Shown here piece by piece: positions 7,892 through 15,518 of a stretch of DNA of 20,356 nt. Source of the stretch: Hyphomicrobiales bacterium (GTDB lineage: Bacteria; Pseudomonadota; Alphaproteobacteria; Rhizobiales; Xanthobacteraceae); assembly GCA_026400425.1 (NCBI GenBank), contig JAPLPC010000113.1, positions 1-20,356 on the forward strand. The letters run 5' to 3'. Every line of letters begins with the position of its first letter. The stretch's first letter is position 1. Below the pieces are notes generated by a model. The model was not told the DNA's origin, ran no database searches, and saw only the letters and a list, made by a program, of their open reading frames with translations. The translations under genes were made by a program, and so were the position numbers.

Positions 7892-9822
7892 CGCCAGTGT
7901 TCTCGTCGAAACTGGACTCGCTCGTCGATACCGTAGAGCTTGCTTGCCGCAACGGCCACGGCTTCCTGGCGGAGGCCATGGAACGCGCTGCGGCATACCC
8001 GGTCGCTGCGGTCGGCAGCGGCGGGTCGGTGGTGGCCGCGGAATTCCTGTCGTCCTGCAGATCATGGCTGCAGCATGCACCCACCGCTGTGTGCACACCC
8101 ATGGCGTTCGTGCTGGATCCTGTGTTGCCGCAGTGGGGTGTCTGGCTTTTCAGCGCGAGCGGCGACAATCCGGATGTGCAAGCTGCGTTCCGGGCGGCGA
8201 CAACCGAGCATGCCGAGCGCGTGGACGTCGTCACCAACCGGAAAAATGGAGCCGTGGCCATGGCGGGCGTCGCGCGACGCACGCCGCGCGTCCATGTCCT
8301 CCCGACCGCCGAGGCCAAGGACGGCTTTCTGGCGACGCATTCGCTCGTCTCGACCGTCACCTCTTTGCTTCTGGCGAGCGACGACGTCGTGGGCGAGCTT
8401 TCGGACGCACGGACGAACGAGGCGGCGGGGGTTGCGAAGGAAGTCTTGGCGGTGGACGCCAGGAAAGTCGTCCATGGGGCTCTTTCGCGCATGGGTGCAT
8501 CGTCCTGCGACACGTTGTTGCTGCTTCATGATCCAGGCCTCGCCGCCGCCGCCTCCATGATCGAAACGAGCTGCTGGGAAGCCGGCCTCTGCGCCGTCCA
8601 GCGCACGGACTTCCGCAATTTCGCTCATGGCCGGCATGTCTGGCTGGCCCACAGTCCTGAGAAGACTTTCGTTCTCGCGCTCACTTGCGACCGGACGCGG
8701 GAGATCTGGGCGTCGATCGCGGAGGACATTCCGGTCGAAGTCGCACGCGGGCATTTCGACTTCGGACCGGCCGGCCGCTTCGGCCTCTTCTCGGCCGTGC
8801 TCCGGTCGTTCGCGATCGTGGAGGGGATCGGCCGCGCCAAGGGAATCGATCCGGGCAAGCCGGCCGTGGGCGACTTCGGCCGCCGCCTGTTCGCACGGCA
8901 GGACCTGCTCTCGGTGGTCGAACGCGAAGACGCGGCCACCCGCCGGAAATGGCGGGCCGAAATCAGGTCCGATCGACAGAACCGCGCGCAGGTATCGTGG
9001 CCGGCAAAACGCGAGGTGTTCGTCCGGGAATTCGAGAACGCGAAAATCGGCGGGGTCGTGCTGGACTACGACGGCACGGTTGTCCCCACCCAGCGCCGGC
9101 TAGACGCGCCGGACGCCGAAATTCTGGCAATGCTCGTCCGATGGATCTCCAGCGGACTTGTCGTGGCATTCGCGACCGGGCGCGGCGGTTCGGTGGGCGA
9201 AATGCTTCGGACGCAGCTTCCAAGCGAGTTTTGGCGTCGGATCATCATGGGCTACTACAATGGCGCCCACATCGCTCCGCTTACCGTCGATCTCGAGCAG
9301 AATCCTCCGGAGCCGGATCCCGTCATCGGGCGGATGTTCGCGGAAATCTGCTCGATCTCAGGATTATTCAAGGAAAGCTGGCTTCCCAAGCGCAGTCCGT
9401 TCCAGATCACCGTCCAGATCGACAAGCTGGCGTCTCCGGCGGAAGGAGCCCGAAAATTGCGGGAGATCGTCGGCCGCTACCGTGAAACCCGGATCTTCCG
9501 GTCGGGACACTCGCTCGACATCTGCCCGGCCTGGGGTGGAAAGTGGCGGGTAGTCGAACATGTCAAAGGTCTATTGCCCCGGGACGATTCCGCGGTCCTC
9601 ACGATCGGGGACAGTGGTGATCGGCAAGGCAATGATCACGAACTGCTCACCGGCAACTTCGGGCTGAGCGTCGATCGCGTGTGCGACCGTACAGATTCCT
9701 GTTGGAATTTGCTGCCGCCCGGGGTGTCGGGGCCGAGCGGTCTGTTAAGGATACTCGGAGCGCTTCGTGAAACGGATAGTCGACGCGCGCGTTTGGACGT
9801 ATCCGCATTGTTCGGAACCTGA
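7888..9822 (+). CDS. SIS (sugar isomerase-like) domain fused to HAD phosphatase
   Basis: The 644-residue protein joins two enzyme-type domains. Residues about 1-340 look like a SIS fold, with AVGSGGSVVAAEFL (Gly43-Ser47) matching the loop that holds phosphosugars in isomerases, and a second strand-loop, GVWLFSASGDN. Residues about 385-640 are a HAD phosphatase: LDYDGT with nucleophile Asp393 and general acid/base Asp395, motif II FATGRGG, a Lys-containing KRSPFQ segment, and motif IV GDSGDRQGND with Asp575 and Asp578. The spacing suits a C2-capped (Cof/trehalose- or sucrose-phosphatase-like) HAD. Likely reaction: binding of a sugar phosphate and its dephosphorylation. ATG 7888 overlaps the previous stop (ATGA). 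The PfkB kinase gene follows after 14 bases, an opposing kinase/phosphatase pairing. Confidence 0.85.
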   Translation: MTPVFSSKLDSLVDTVELACRNGHGFLAEAMERAAAYPVAAVGSGGSVVAAEFLSSCRSWLQHAPTAVCTPMAFVLDPVLPQWGVWLFSASGDNPDVQAAFRAATTEHAERVDVVTNRKNGAVAMAGVARRTPRVHVLPTAEAKDGFLATHSLVSTVTSLLLASDDVVGELSDARTNEAAGVAKEVLAVDARKVVHGALSRMGASSCDTLLLLHDPGLAAAASMIETSCWEAGLCAVQRTDFRNFAHGRHVWLAHSPEKTFVLALTCDRTREIWASIAEDIPVEVARGHFDFGPAGRFGLFSAVLRSFAIVEGIGRAKGIDPGKPAVGDFGRRLFARQDLLSVVEREDAATRRKWRAEIRSDRQNRAQVSWPAKREVFVREFENAKIGGVVLDYDGTVVPTQRRLDAPDAEILAMLVRWISSGLVVAFATGRGGSVGEMLRTQLPSEFWRRIIMGYYNGAHIAPLTVDLEQNPPEPDPVIGRMFAEICSISGLFKESWLPKRSPFQITVQIDKLASPAEGARKLREIVGRYRETRIFRSGHSLDICPAWGGKWRVVEHVKGLLPRDDSAVLTIGDSGDRQGNDHELLTGNFGLSVDRVCDRTDSCWNLLPPGVSGPSGLLRILGALRETDSRRARLDVSALFGT

Positions 9823-9836
9823 TATATGTTCACGCT

Positions 9837-10835
9837 ATGATCCAAAGCGAAACCATCAAAGCTTCGGACTGGGCGGCTCGTCCGTCGATCGCCGGTACCG
9901 GCTTGGCGGCTGTCGATCGTATCTATTCCTCGGATCTGAAGCGCCCGATCGAGGCGCTTGGCGGTTCCTGCGGGAATGTCCTGATCTCGCTCGCCATGCT
10001 GGGGCATGCCGTAGCGCCTATGGTTGCGATCGGCGACGACGATCAAGGTCAGTTCCTGTACGACGAGTTCGCCAAGGCCGGCTGCGAGACCCAATACGTC
10101 TTCCGAGGCGGGGGCGCGGGTTCGCCAGTAATCGTCGAGTTCGTGGACACCGCGAGCGCCACCCATCGGTTTACCTCGACATGTCCCGAGACATCGCGGT
10201 CGTTTCCGCGGTGGAGCTCGATTGATGACCAATTGGTGGAAAGGGCGCGAAGCACGCTCGATGCGGCATCGGTGTTCTACACCGACCGCATCTCCTCCTC
10301 GATCCTGACCGCCATGAAGGCGGCGTTCGAGGCCGGAGCGCTGGTGTTCTTCGAGCCCGCTTCGGCAGACGGCCCCCTGTTCATGCAGGCCTTGGAGTTC
10401 GCGTCCGTCATCAAACTCGCGGACGGAACGATCGGAGATAGGATCGAGGACCGCGAAGTTCGAAGCGGGGCAGTTCTGATCCGAACCCATGGCGAGAGGG
10501 GGCTGACCGTCTCCTCCGGTTCTTCGCGACGTTTCTTTCCGTCGACCGCCGCTCCGAGACTCGTCGATACTTGCGGTGCCGGGGACATGGTCACCACCGG
10601 TCTTCTGGATTTCATCCTCACGCGTTGGACGTCCGATCGCCGGTGGTCTTTGGACGACGTGATGGAAGGCGTGGGGATCGGGCAGCGGCTCGCTGCGCTG
10701 AACTGCGCGTTCACAGGCGCTCGCGGACTTTTCTTCGCCGCAGGAGCGGGTTACGTGCGCGAGATACTCGACCGCGGCGTCGAGGGAGACTGCGGGTCCT
10801 ACGTCATGACACTGGGGCGCTACGAAGGATACTGA
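9837..10835 (+). CDS. PfkB/ribokinase-family carbohydrate kinase
   Basis: The 332-residue protein shows the PfkB N-terminal Gly-rich signature GGSCGNVLISLAMLG and the C-terminal signature VDTCGAGDM, with Asp244, the GAGD anion hole at 247-250 and catalytic base Asp250. Length and order of motifs agree with ribokinase-like enzymes, which phosphorylate sugars, nucleosides or similar alcohols with ATP. It is the last gene of the PRTase operon, starting 14 bases after the SIS-HAD stop. A ribose- or nucleoside-type substrate would fit the phosphoribosyltransferase upstream, but the substrate is not readable from sequence. It ends three bases before the stop of the convergent NADAR gene, and no hairpin terminator is evident between them. 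Confidence 0.85.
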   Translation: MIQSETIKASDWAARPSIAGTGLAAVDRIYSSDLKRPIEALGGSCGNVLISLAMLGHAVAPMVAIGDDDQGQFLYDEFAKAGCETQYVFRGGGAGSPVIVEFVDTASATHRFTSTCPETSRSFPRWSSIDDQLVERARSTLDAASVFYTDRISSSILTAMKAAFEAGALVFFEPASADGPLFMQALEFASVIKLADGTIGDRIEDREVRSGAVLIRTHGERGLTVSSGSSRRFFPSTAAPRLVDTCGAGDMVTTGLLDFILTRWTSDRRWSLDDVMEGVGIGQRLAALNCAFTGARGLFFAAGAGYVREILDRGVEGDCGSYVMTLGRYEGY

Positions 10836-10838
10836 GTG

Positions 10839-11339
10839 CTATTCGGCGGCTTCCATCTTCGGCCGACGCGGTTCGGTCCGGCTGCCGCCCTCCAGCCTCT
10901 CCCGCACTTCCATCAGCATCGTGCCGAGCATGTTCTTGCCGCCCTTGCCCTCGACCTCGCCCCAAAGCCGGTTGACTGCGTTGTCCACCGTAGCCGTCTC
11001 GATCAGGACGGCACTTCCGGTGGAGAGAAGAATGGCGGCGAGGTCGGCGTGCTGGGTGAACTTCGCCCACAGCACCGCCCGCATGCGGTCGAACTTGATC
11101 TTGGACCAGCTAGGCGCGATGTCCCATTGATACAGGCCGTGAGCGGCCATCGCGAGCAACGATGGCGAGGGCGCCGCCATCAACCAGTCACGCACCTCGG
11201 TTTTCCGGGCTTTGCCGGCCTGATAGGCGTGCTCCGCAGTAGGAAAGACGTAACCCTCGAACGAAACAGGACGCCGATACAGGTTGCTGAACACCCCGTA
11301 CGGCTTCTCGCTCGCGCGGTAGAATCGAATTTCCTTCAT
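10839..11339 (-). CDS. NADAR-family N-glycosidase (YbiA/DUF1768-like)
   Basis: The 166-residue protein carries the NADAR pattern throughout: FYRASEKPYGVFSN near the N-terminus, then FEGYVFPTAEHAYQAGKA, then KIKFDRMRAVLWAKF, and finally KGGKNMLGTMLMEVRERL. Known members either hydrolyse riboflavin-pathway intermediates or remove ADP-ribose from guanine bases, so this one probably cuts an N-glycosidic bond in an ADP-ribose-like or nucleotide substrate in the cytosol. I prefer the ATG at 11339 (AAGGGG about 9 bases upstream) over the ATG at 11378, because the family begins at the FYR region. It is convergent with the PRTase operon and divergent from an XRE-like gene. The C-terminus has a short charged tail beyond the domain. 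Confidence 0.85.
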   Translation of the reverse strand: MKEIRFYRASEKPYGVFSNLYRRPVSFEGYVFPTAEHAYQAGKARKTEVRDWLMAAPSPSLLAMAAHGLYQWDIAPSWSKIKFDRMRAVLWAKFTQHADLAAILLSTGSAVLIETATVDNAVNRLWGEVEGKGGKNMLGTMLMEVRERLEGGSRTEPRRPKMEAAE

Positions 11340-11373
11340 AACAGCAAGCCCCTTGTATCGTAGGTCGGGATTC

Positions 11374-11399
11374 TGCATTATTGCATGAAATATTGCAAT
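11374..11399. promoter_or_regulatory. AT-rich divergent control region with ATTGCA/TGCAAT inverted repeat
   Basis: Between the NADAR and XRE-like genes lies an AT-rich patch with arms ATTGCA (11380-11385) and TGCAAT (11394-11399), and a further TGCA at 11374-11377. This is the usual place for an operator of the XRE-like product controlling both divergent genes. The local AT richness stands out against the surroundings. Confidence 0.4.
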
Positions 11400-11412
11400 C
11401 CGGAACGCGACA

Positions 11413-11784
11413 TTGTCCCCCAGACGAGGCAGGCCGACAAGTCCCGTTGAGGGCGCGAGAGAGGCAGCCGCCGCGGTCAGATCTTTTCAGAGATCCTTCG
11501 GAATGAACGATCAGCAGCTGGCCGACGCCGCTGGCATGAACCAATCGAGCGTCAGCCGCGCGCTCAGCCGCAATCCGCCGACGCTAACCCCGAGCCTTAG
11601 AAAATTATGCAATTATGCAGAAAATACGATCGGGCCGACTGCCGGCTCCGGGTTTTCCGAGGCGGCGAAGGCGAGGCTGGCTGAAGTCGCGACTGCAGCG
11701 TGGGACGGCACGCCGCAGGGCCTGAACCGGCTTGTCGCGATCTTGCAGCTTCTCGGCCAATATCACTCGGCTCGCGACCAATGA
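11413..11784 (+). CDS. XRE-like helix-turn-helix regulator (123 aa)
   Basis: Residues about 30-58 (FGMNDQQLADAAGMNQSSVSRALSR) form a clear lambda-repressor-type HTH: a positioning helix LADAAG and a recognition helix NQSSVSRAL. A short C-terminal helical region follows. The frame opens with TTG at 11413, with GGAA about 7 bases upstream; a downstream ATG at codon 31 would cut into the HTH and is unlikely. It faces away from the NADAR gene, so it probably represses both through the inverted repeat between them. A codon run within the gene, TTATGCAATTATGCAG, resembles the upstream TGCAAT arms; this could be coincidence or an extra internal operator. Confidence 0.7.
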   Translation: MSPRRGRPTSPVEGAREAAAAVRSFQRSFGMNDQQLADAAGMNQSSVSRALSRNPPTLTPSLRKLCNYAENTIGPTAGSGFSEAAKARLAEVATAAWDGTPQGLNRLVAILQLLGQYHSARDQ

Positions 11785-11906
11785 CAGCCAGGCTGCGAGG
11801 GGCGATGAGATCCCAGCGACGAAAAGGAAAATCGAAAGGACGAAGCGGACGCCGTGGATACGGTAAGTGCGCGAAGAACGGAATGACGGGTCGTCGTTCA
11901 GGTTGA
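11781..11906 (+). CDS. Possible coupled basic peptide (41 aa)
   Basis: An ATG overlapping the XRE-like stop (ATGA) opens a 41-codon frame rich in Arg, Lys and Gly (for example RSQRRKGKSKGRSGRRGYGK). The position suits translational coupling and the composition would suit nucleic-acid binding. The minus strand here reads as a hydrophobic segment (FVLSIFLFVAGI), a mirror effect of AAA/AAG codons, so only one of the two readings, or neither, is real. No independent ribosome binding site is seen. Confidence 0.25.
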   Translation: MTARLRGAMRSQRRKGKSKGRSGRRGYGKCAKNGMTGRRSG

Positions 11907-12051
11907 AGCGCTTAAGTGAGCAGGCATTTTCCGGCAGGAACGACGCCGAGGCGCGGCGCGATCTGGGCCATCTAGCCCGGACCGCGGTCGGCAACATCCG
12001 GGACGGGCGACGGCATTGCTTCCGCCGGTGCACGGTCGCCCTCGTTTCCGG

Positions 12052-12789
12052 TCATTTGGACGCCTCGGCCAGGATGGCCAGACGCAACATTCTCCTCCTC
12101 AGGAGATCGACCTCGGCGGCGCCGCTGTGATACTGCGCGACCGAATAAGGCGGCAGACACTCCGAGCCGCGGTCGGTCACCGTCACGATTCGCTCGAGCT
12201 CACCGGAGGCGAAAAGAAATTCATCGATCGCCGTTTCGGTCTCATCGCGCGGGAGGGACGCAAGGATGATCTGTCGGAGCGTGACGTTGTATTTTTTTGC
12301 CGTTTGCTTCACGCTGGCAACCGCTTTGTCCTTTGCACCCTCGAGCACTGCGTTAACGGACGGCTTGTTTTTCAGCCAGGCGTACGAACGGAAGCGGCGA
12401 TTGTGCGGTCGGTGCCTGAAATCGAAATCCGCGCCGTACCCCGGGTCGGGGGCGAATAGCACGCGGTCTTCTCCTTCCTGCGTCGGCGTGATGTCGAGCA
12501 AACGTCTGCCGTCGTGCCATACGCAGTGGAATTCGGCGTTGAGATAAAGTCCCGGCGCTTCCCAGATGAGCCAACCGTAGACTGGCTCGCCGCCGGCTTC
12601 GTCGCACTGAGCGAGGACGTTTGCTGAGCACCATCCCATTCTCGCCGCCGGCCCCGGAGAGACGTTGAGGTGAAGCGGCGGCTGGATTTCGAGATCTTCG
12701 CACAAGGCCAGGACCGGCTCGGCGATCTCGCGCGGAACCGTCTCGTTGGCCGATATACGGTCCGGCTGCCGCTGATGCTGCTGTTCCAA
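12052..12789 (-). CDS. Unknown protein with possible papain-like Cys-His-Asp triad
   Basis: This 245-residue protein has a core resembling the order of a papain/transglutaminase-type active site: Cys54 in GWCSANVL at the head of a probable helix, His88 in AEFHCVW, and Asp99 in LLDITP, with GGEPVYGWLIWEAPG between. These residues lie in predicted strand contexts, as expected for the fold. The call is by motif order only; it could instead be a non-enzymatic conserved protein. The start is TTG at 12789 with AAGGA 6 bases upstream. It lies 34 bases after the end of the minus-strand gene 12824-13483 and is probably co-transcribed with it. The C-terminal 90 residues are helical and charged. Confidence 0.6.
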   Translation of the reverse strand: MEQQHQRQPDRISANETVPREIAEPVLALCEDLEIQPPLHLNVSPGPAARMGWCSANVLAQCDEAGGEPVYGWLIWEAPGLYLNAEFHCVWHDGRRLLDITPTQEGEDRVLFAPDPGYGADFDFRHRPHNRRFRSYAWLKNKPSVNAVLEGAKDKAVASVKQTAKKYNVTLRQIILASLPRDETETAIDEFLFASGELERIVTVTDRGSECLPPYSVAQYHSGAAEVDLLRRRMLRLAILAEASK

Positions 12790-12823
12790 ATGACGTCCTT
12801 TCCCGCGGCTTCACGTGTAACTT

Positions 12824-13483
12824 CTATTCCTCGTCGTCGTCCGCTTCCGCTCGCACTGCGTCGCGGAAGCATTCGACGAATCCGAGAAGTGCGATGGCTG
12901 TGAAAAAACTACCGCCTACGCCATCAGTGTGCACGAAGGTCCAAGGGCCGCCGGGCGCAACGGGCATGGCCGCAGTGGAGTAGAGCGACGTTCGGTTCTT
13001 GAAGAGCCGAAGCCGGCCGTACAACACAGAGCCCCCATCGTTCCACTCGATGACGACATTCGGCGGAAACGGAAGCGCCGTCCCGACTCCATCGCTGGCT
13101 TTCCAGACTTCGAGAATTGCGTCCGCGAGGTCGTCGCCGAACGTGCCGCGGCGCTTGGGCGTGGTTTCCGCGTGGACGTCATGATCATCGTCCGCGATAT
13201 CGCACTGGTAGGTCATCGACAAAATGCGCTCCGCGACCCGCACCACCGAGGTGGCTTTGACCTGCCTGGAGGCGATGGCGCAGAGAAGCCTCGCCGCTTC
13301 CATCGTCACGGCGCCACCGCCGGGCGGGCCGGATCTGATGGGCACGCGGTTGTTGTCCAGCATCGCGTTGATGGAAGTCCGGATTTCACGATGGTCACGC
13401 TCAAGAACGTCGCCGACTTCGCGTTGGAACTCGTCGGATCGGTACGCGTCGACGCGCGACGGCGCATCTACATAGCCAATCAT
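12824..13483 (-). CDS. Hypothetical protein, distant paralogue of the divergent 13656 gene
   Basis: I do not recognise the 219-residue product. It contains GGGAVTMEAARLLCAIAS (about residues 55-72), which parallels GAAEMTAADAARLLIAIAGS in the product of the divergent gene at 13656; both are preceded by a helix ending in an IR-x-x-(I/L) segment and are of nearly equal length (219 and 213). The C-terminus is Gly-rich, then very acidic (ADDDEE). The start ATG at 13483 has GCGGA upstream. It heads a two-gene minus-strand operon with the Cys-His-Asp protein. The family looks accessory/phage-like rather than metabolic, and a DNA-related role is only a guess. Confidence 0.7.
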   Translation of the reverse strand: MIGYVDAPSRVDAYRSDEFQREVGDVLERDHREIRTSINAMLDNNRVPIRSGPPGGGAVTMEAARLLCAIASRQVKATSVVRVAERILSMTYQCDIADDDHDVHAETTPKRRGTFGDDLADAILEVWKASDGVGTALPFPPNVVIEWNDGGSVLYGRLRLFKNRTSLYSTAAMPVAPGGPWTFVHTDGVGGSFFTAIALLGFVECFRDAVRAEADDDEE

Positions 13484-13575
13484 GATTTTTCCGCCCCGGC
13501 GTCTTCCGCCGCGATCGGCGGATGGCCGCCTCCTCTAAAATCAAGTCGTCGGCGCATCGCGATAGTCCTCCCGTG

Positions 13576-13632
13576 GTTCAGTGGAATAAATATGGCGCTG
13601 AACTTTTAGAATGACAATAGTGACGCTGAACT
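13576..13632. promoter_or_regulatory. Divergent promoter region with three CTGAAC half-sites
   Basis: The 172-base gap between the paralogous pair holds GTTCAG (13576-13581), the reverse complement CTGAAC (13598-13603), and a second CTGAAC (13626-13631). The last two sit in identical 9-base CGCTGAACT units 28 bases apart. A -10-like TAGAAT (13607-13612) lies between them for the rightward gene, though no good -35 is visible. The arrangement fits a regulator binding several half-sites across a divergent promoter. Confidence 0.45.
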
Positions 13633-13655
13633 CGCTTTCCGGATAGGTTAACTGA

Positions 13656-14297
13656 ATGACGAATCTTGCCGGTAATGCGTCCCGAGCACGCAAGCTAACA
13701 TCGATGCGCCTCGCCGACGTGGTGGCGGCGGCGCTAAACGAGGAGCCTGGCCGGATCAGGTTGCAGCTCAAGACACTCCGCCCGACAGGCGGCATCACTT
13801 TCAGCGGCTACGGGCGGGGTGCTGCCGAGATGACGGCGGCCGACGCGGCACGGCTCCTCATCGCCATCGCCGGCTCGCTGGCGGCAAAGCACGCAGCGGA
13901 CGCGTTGGCCGCCTTCCGGAATCTTGAGCCGCTCGGGCCGAAAGGAAGGGGTCTGACGCTTGAAGATTTCCTCGCCGAGCATATGGATGCCCTCGCGAGG
14001 GGAGGCCTCCGCCCAGGGAGCGACTACTATGCCGTCGATCGGTCCTACGATCTGGCCGCGGAAGAGGGGCTAAAGCTGATCTGGTTCGCGGGACGCCAAG
14101 CCTCGTTGCCGCGGGCGGCGGTGGTGCGTTGGTTCCGGGCCGACGGAAAATCTGATGCGGCCGCCTTCGCGTCGGAGCCCATGCCGTTCCCCCTCGTCAC
14201 CGAGTCGCGCCTTGCCCGGAGATTTCCGAGAAGCGGTCTGCTGCGCTCGGCAGTCGTTACCGCCCGGGCGCTCAGCGACATCGCCGGTGCGCTCTGA
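13656..14297 (+). CDS. Hypothetical protein, distant paralogue of the 12824-13483 protein
   Basis: The 213-residue protein is unrecognised. Residues about 50-72 (GRGAAEMTAADAARLLIAIAGS) match the corresponding block of the minus-strand neighbour, and the preceding N-terminal helix (LADVVAAALNEEPGRIRLQL) has the same shape. The central part is acidic and helical, and the C-terminus is Arg-rich (ESRLARRFPRSGLL). ATG 13656 is chosen because a GGATAGG stands about 8 bases before it. It is transcribed away from its paralogue, across shared CTGAAC repeats. Both copies may derive from one ancestral gene after inversion. No enzymatic motif seen. Confidence 0.7.
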   Translation: MTNLAGNASRARKLTSMRLADVVAAALNEEPGRIRLQLKTLRPTGGITFSGYGRGAAEMTAADAARLLIAIAGSLAAKHAADALAAFRNLEPLGPKGRGLTLEDFLAEHMDALARGGLRPGSDYYAVDRSYDLAAEEGLKLIWFAGRQASLPRAAVVRWFRADGKSDAAAFASEPMPFPLVTESRLARRFPRSGLLRSAVVTARALSDIAGAL

Positions 14298-14568
14298 GTA
14301 TCGGATCTGCCCGGAAGGATGGCATGTCATCCGCACAGAAGGCCCACCCAATTCAACTTTTGGTGGAACCCTACAGCGCGGCCGGACGGCACGGCTGCGA
14401 GCGGGTGGCGGACTGTCGTATGCCGTCCCGGTACGTCCATTGGACCGATAGGGCTCGCACGACAGACCGGAGCTGCCTTCCCAAATTGCCCACTCCGGCG
14501 CAGCCGTATCTAGCCCGTGCCAAGGCGGAGCCTGCATGTCGCGGCCAAGGAAACGCGGTCAAGGAGGT
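14298..14568. other. Gap with weak 82-codon ORF candidate (14324-14572)
   Basis: No gene can be supported with confidence here. One open frame from ATG 14324, preceded by GGAAGG, gives an 82-residue product with no recognisable motif and ordinary rather than GC-rich third positions; it would overlap the end of the minus-strand gene by a few bases. Near its start lies an imperfect palindrome GGATG-G-CATG-T-CATCC (14317-14332). It may be a convergent terminator region or a short hypothetical gene. Confidence 0.2.
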
Positions 14569-15486
14569 CTAGGGTGCGAGCGGAGCACCGCTGCTGTTTG
14601 TCCGGCGATACTTCCGTTTCAAGGATTCATATTTGCTCGTTCGGTCCGGTGACGGCTCACCTTCGGGCGCCCGCGAAACCGAAACGCCGTCCTCGCCCTC
14701 CACCGCTAAAATACCGACCCATCCGTAGCCGAACCAGTCCAGCACCTCGAGCAGGCGCTTCGCCGCATCTTCGTCTGCATCCGGCGACATCGCCAGGTAG
14801 AACTTGGAGAAGAAGGGGGCCAGCAACAAGGATACGCCGAGGTTCGTCTCGAGGTAGTCCCGGTTCATCTCGCTGTCCGGGAACAACACGTCGATTCCAG
14901 CCAGGACCGAGCCGTCGGCGCCGATCACTTCGTAGCCGGGCCGCCCGCCCACGAACAACAGCTGCGGCCTCCGCGTTACGGTGCTTCCTGTACCCCACAG
15001 CTTCGGAGCGCTCCGCATCAACGCGATCTCCACGATTCCCGCGTTGACGCTCCGACGCTGCCTGGCAATCACGCGGTTCGGGTCAAATCGCGCGAAAGGG
15101 GCGGCAAGCTGGGCCTGCAGTTCCCGTACCCGCGGCAGGTTGAGTTCGCCGCGTGCCAACCTCAAAAGGACGTCCGCTGCCTCGGCCTTCGGTATCGTCT
15201 TATGAAGCCGGACTGCGATCTCCTGAGCGTTGAACAATGGCGACAGGATTTCCTTCTCCGGCACGCCCATCTCGGCGGCGATCGTCCGGACCCGCGCGAG
15301 CAGTACCAAGTGGCGCTTCAGAATCTGCGGCGATAGCCCGGTAGCCTCCCGCGCCGCCGAAATCACGTGGGCTGCCTTACCGTCCTCCGCTGGCGTGCCG
15401 ATTTCGTCCGACATCAGGCGAGCGATCTCGAACCAAGGCTTTTTGGCTTCCCTGGCTTCGGCCAGCATACGCTTGAAATGTTCCAT
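14569..15486 (-). CDS. Unknown protein with possible N-terminal helix-turn-helix (305 aa)
   Basis: The first 130 residues are helical and include EATGLSPQILKRHLVLLARV (about 47-66), which has the spacing of an HTH recognition region. The second half is mixed, with aromatic segments (LFVGGRPGYEVIGADGSV and FGYGWVGILAVEG) and a basic Lys/Arg-rich tail. It has no P-loop, nuclease or partition motif that I can name. The ATG at 15486 is preceded by AAGG a few bases upstream. The gene diverges from the recombinase-like operon across a 119-base region, so it may regulate or accompany that operon, as plasmid- or island-maintenance factors often do (inference). Confidence 0.65.
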   Translation of the reverse strand: MEHFKRMLAEAREAKKPWFEIARLMSDEIGTPAEDGKAAHVISAAREATGLSPQILKRHLVLLARVRTIAAEMGVPEKEILSPLFNAQEIAVRLHKTIPKAEAADVLLRLARGELNLPRVRELQAQLAAPFARFDPNRVIARQRRSVNAGIVEIALMRSAPKLWGTGSTVTRRPQLLFVGGRPGYEVIGADGSVLAGIDVLFPDSEMNRDYLETNLGVSLLLAPFFSKFYLAMSPDADEDAAKRLLEVLDWFGYGWVGILAVEGEDGVSVSRAPEGEPSPDRTSKYESLKRKYRRTNSSGAPLAP

Positions 15487-15518
15487 TAACCTTGACCCCC
15501 GCCAGTATGACAGTTCTA

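Noticed and set aside
11965..11989. Palindromes GGGC/GCCC and GACCGCGGTC as a bidirectional terminator
   Set aside because: Short stems without a T run; such GC palindromes are expected at this base composition.
14324..14572. 82-codon ORF as a real gene
   Set aside because: No motif, ordinary codon use and overlap with the end of the minus-strand gene; kept only as a low-confidence note.
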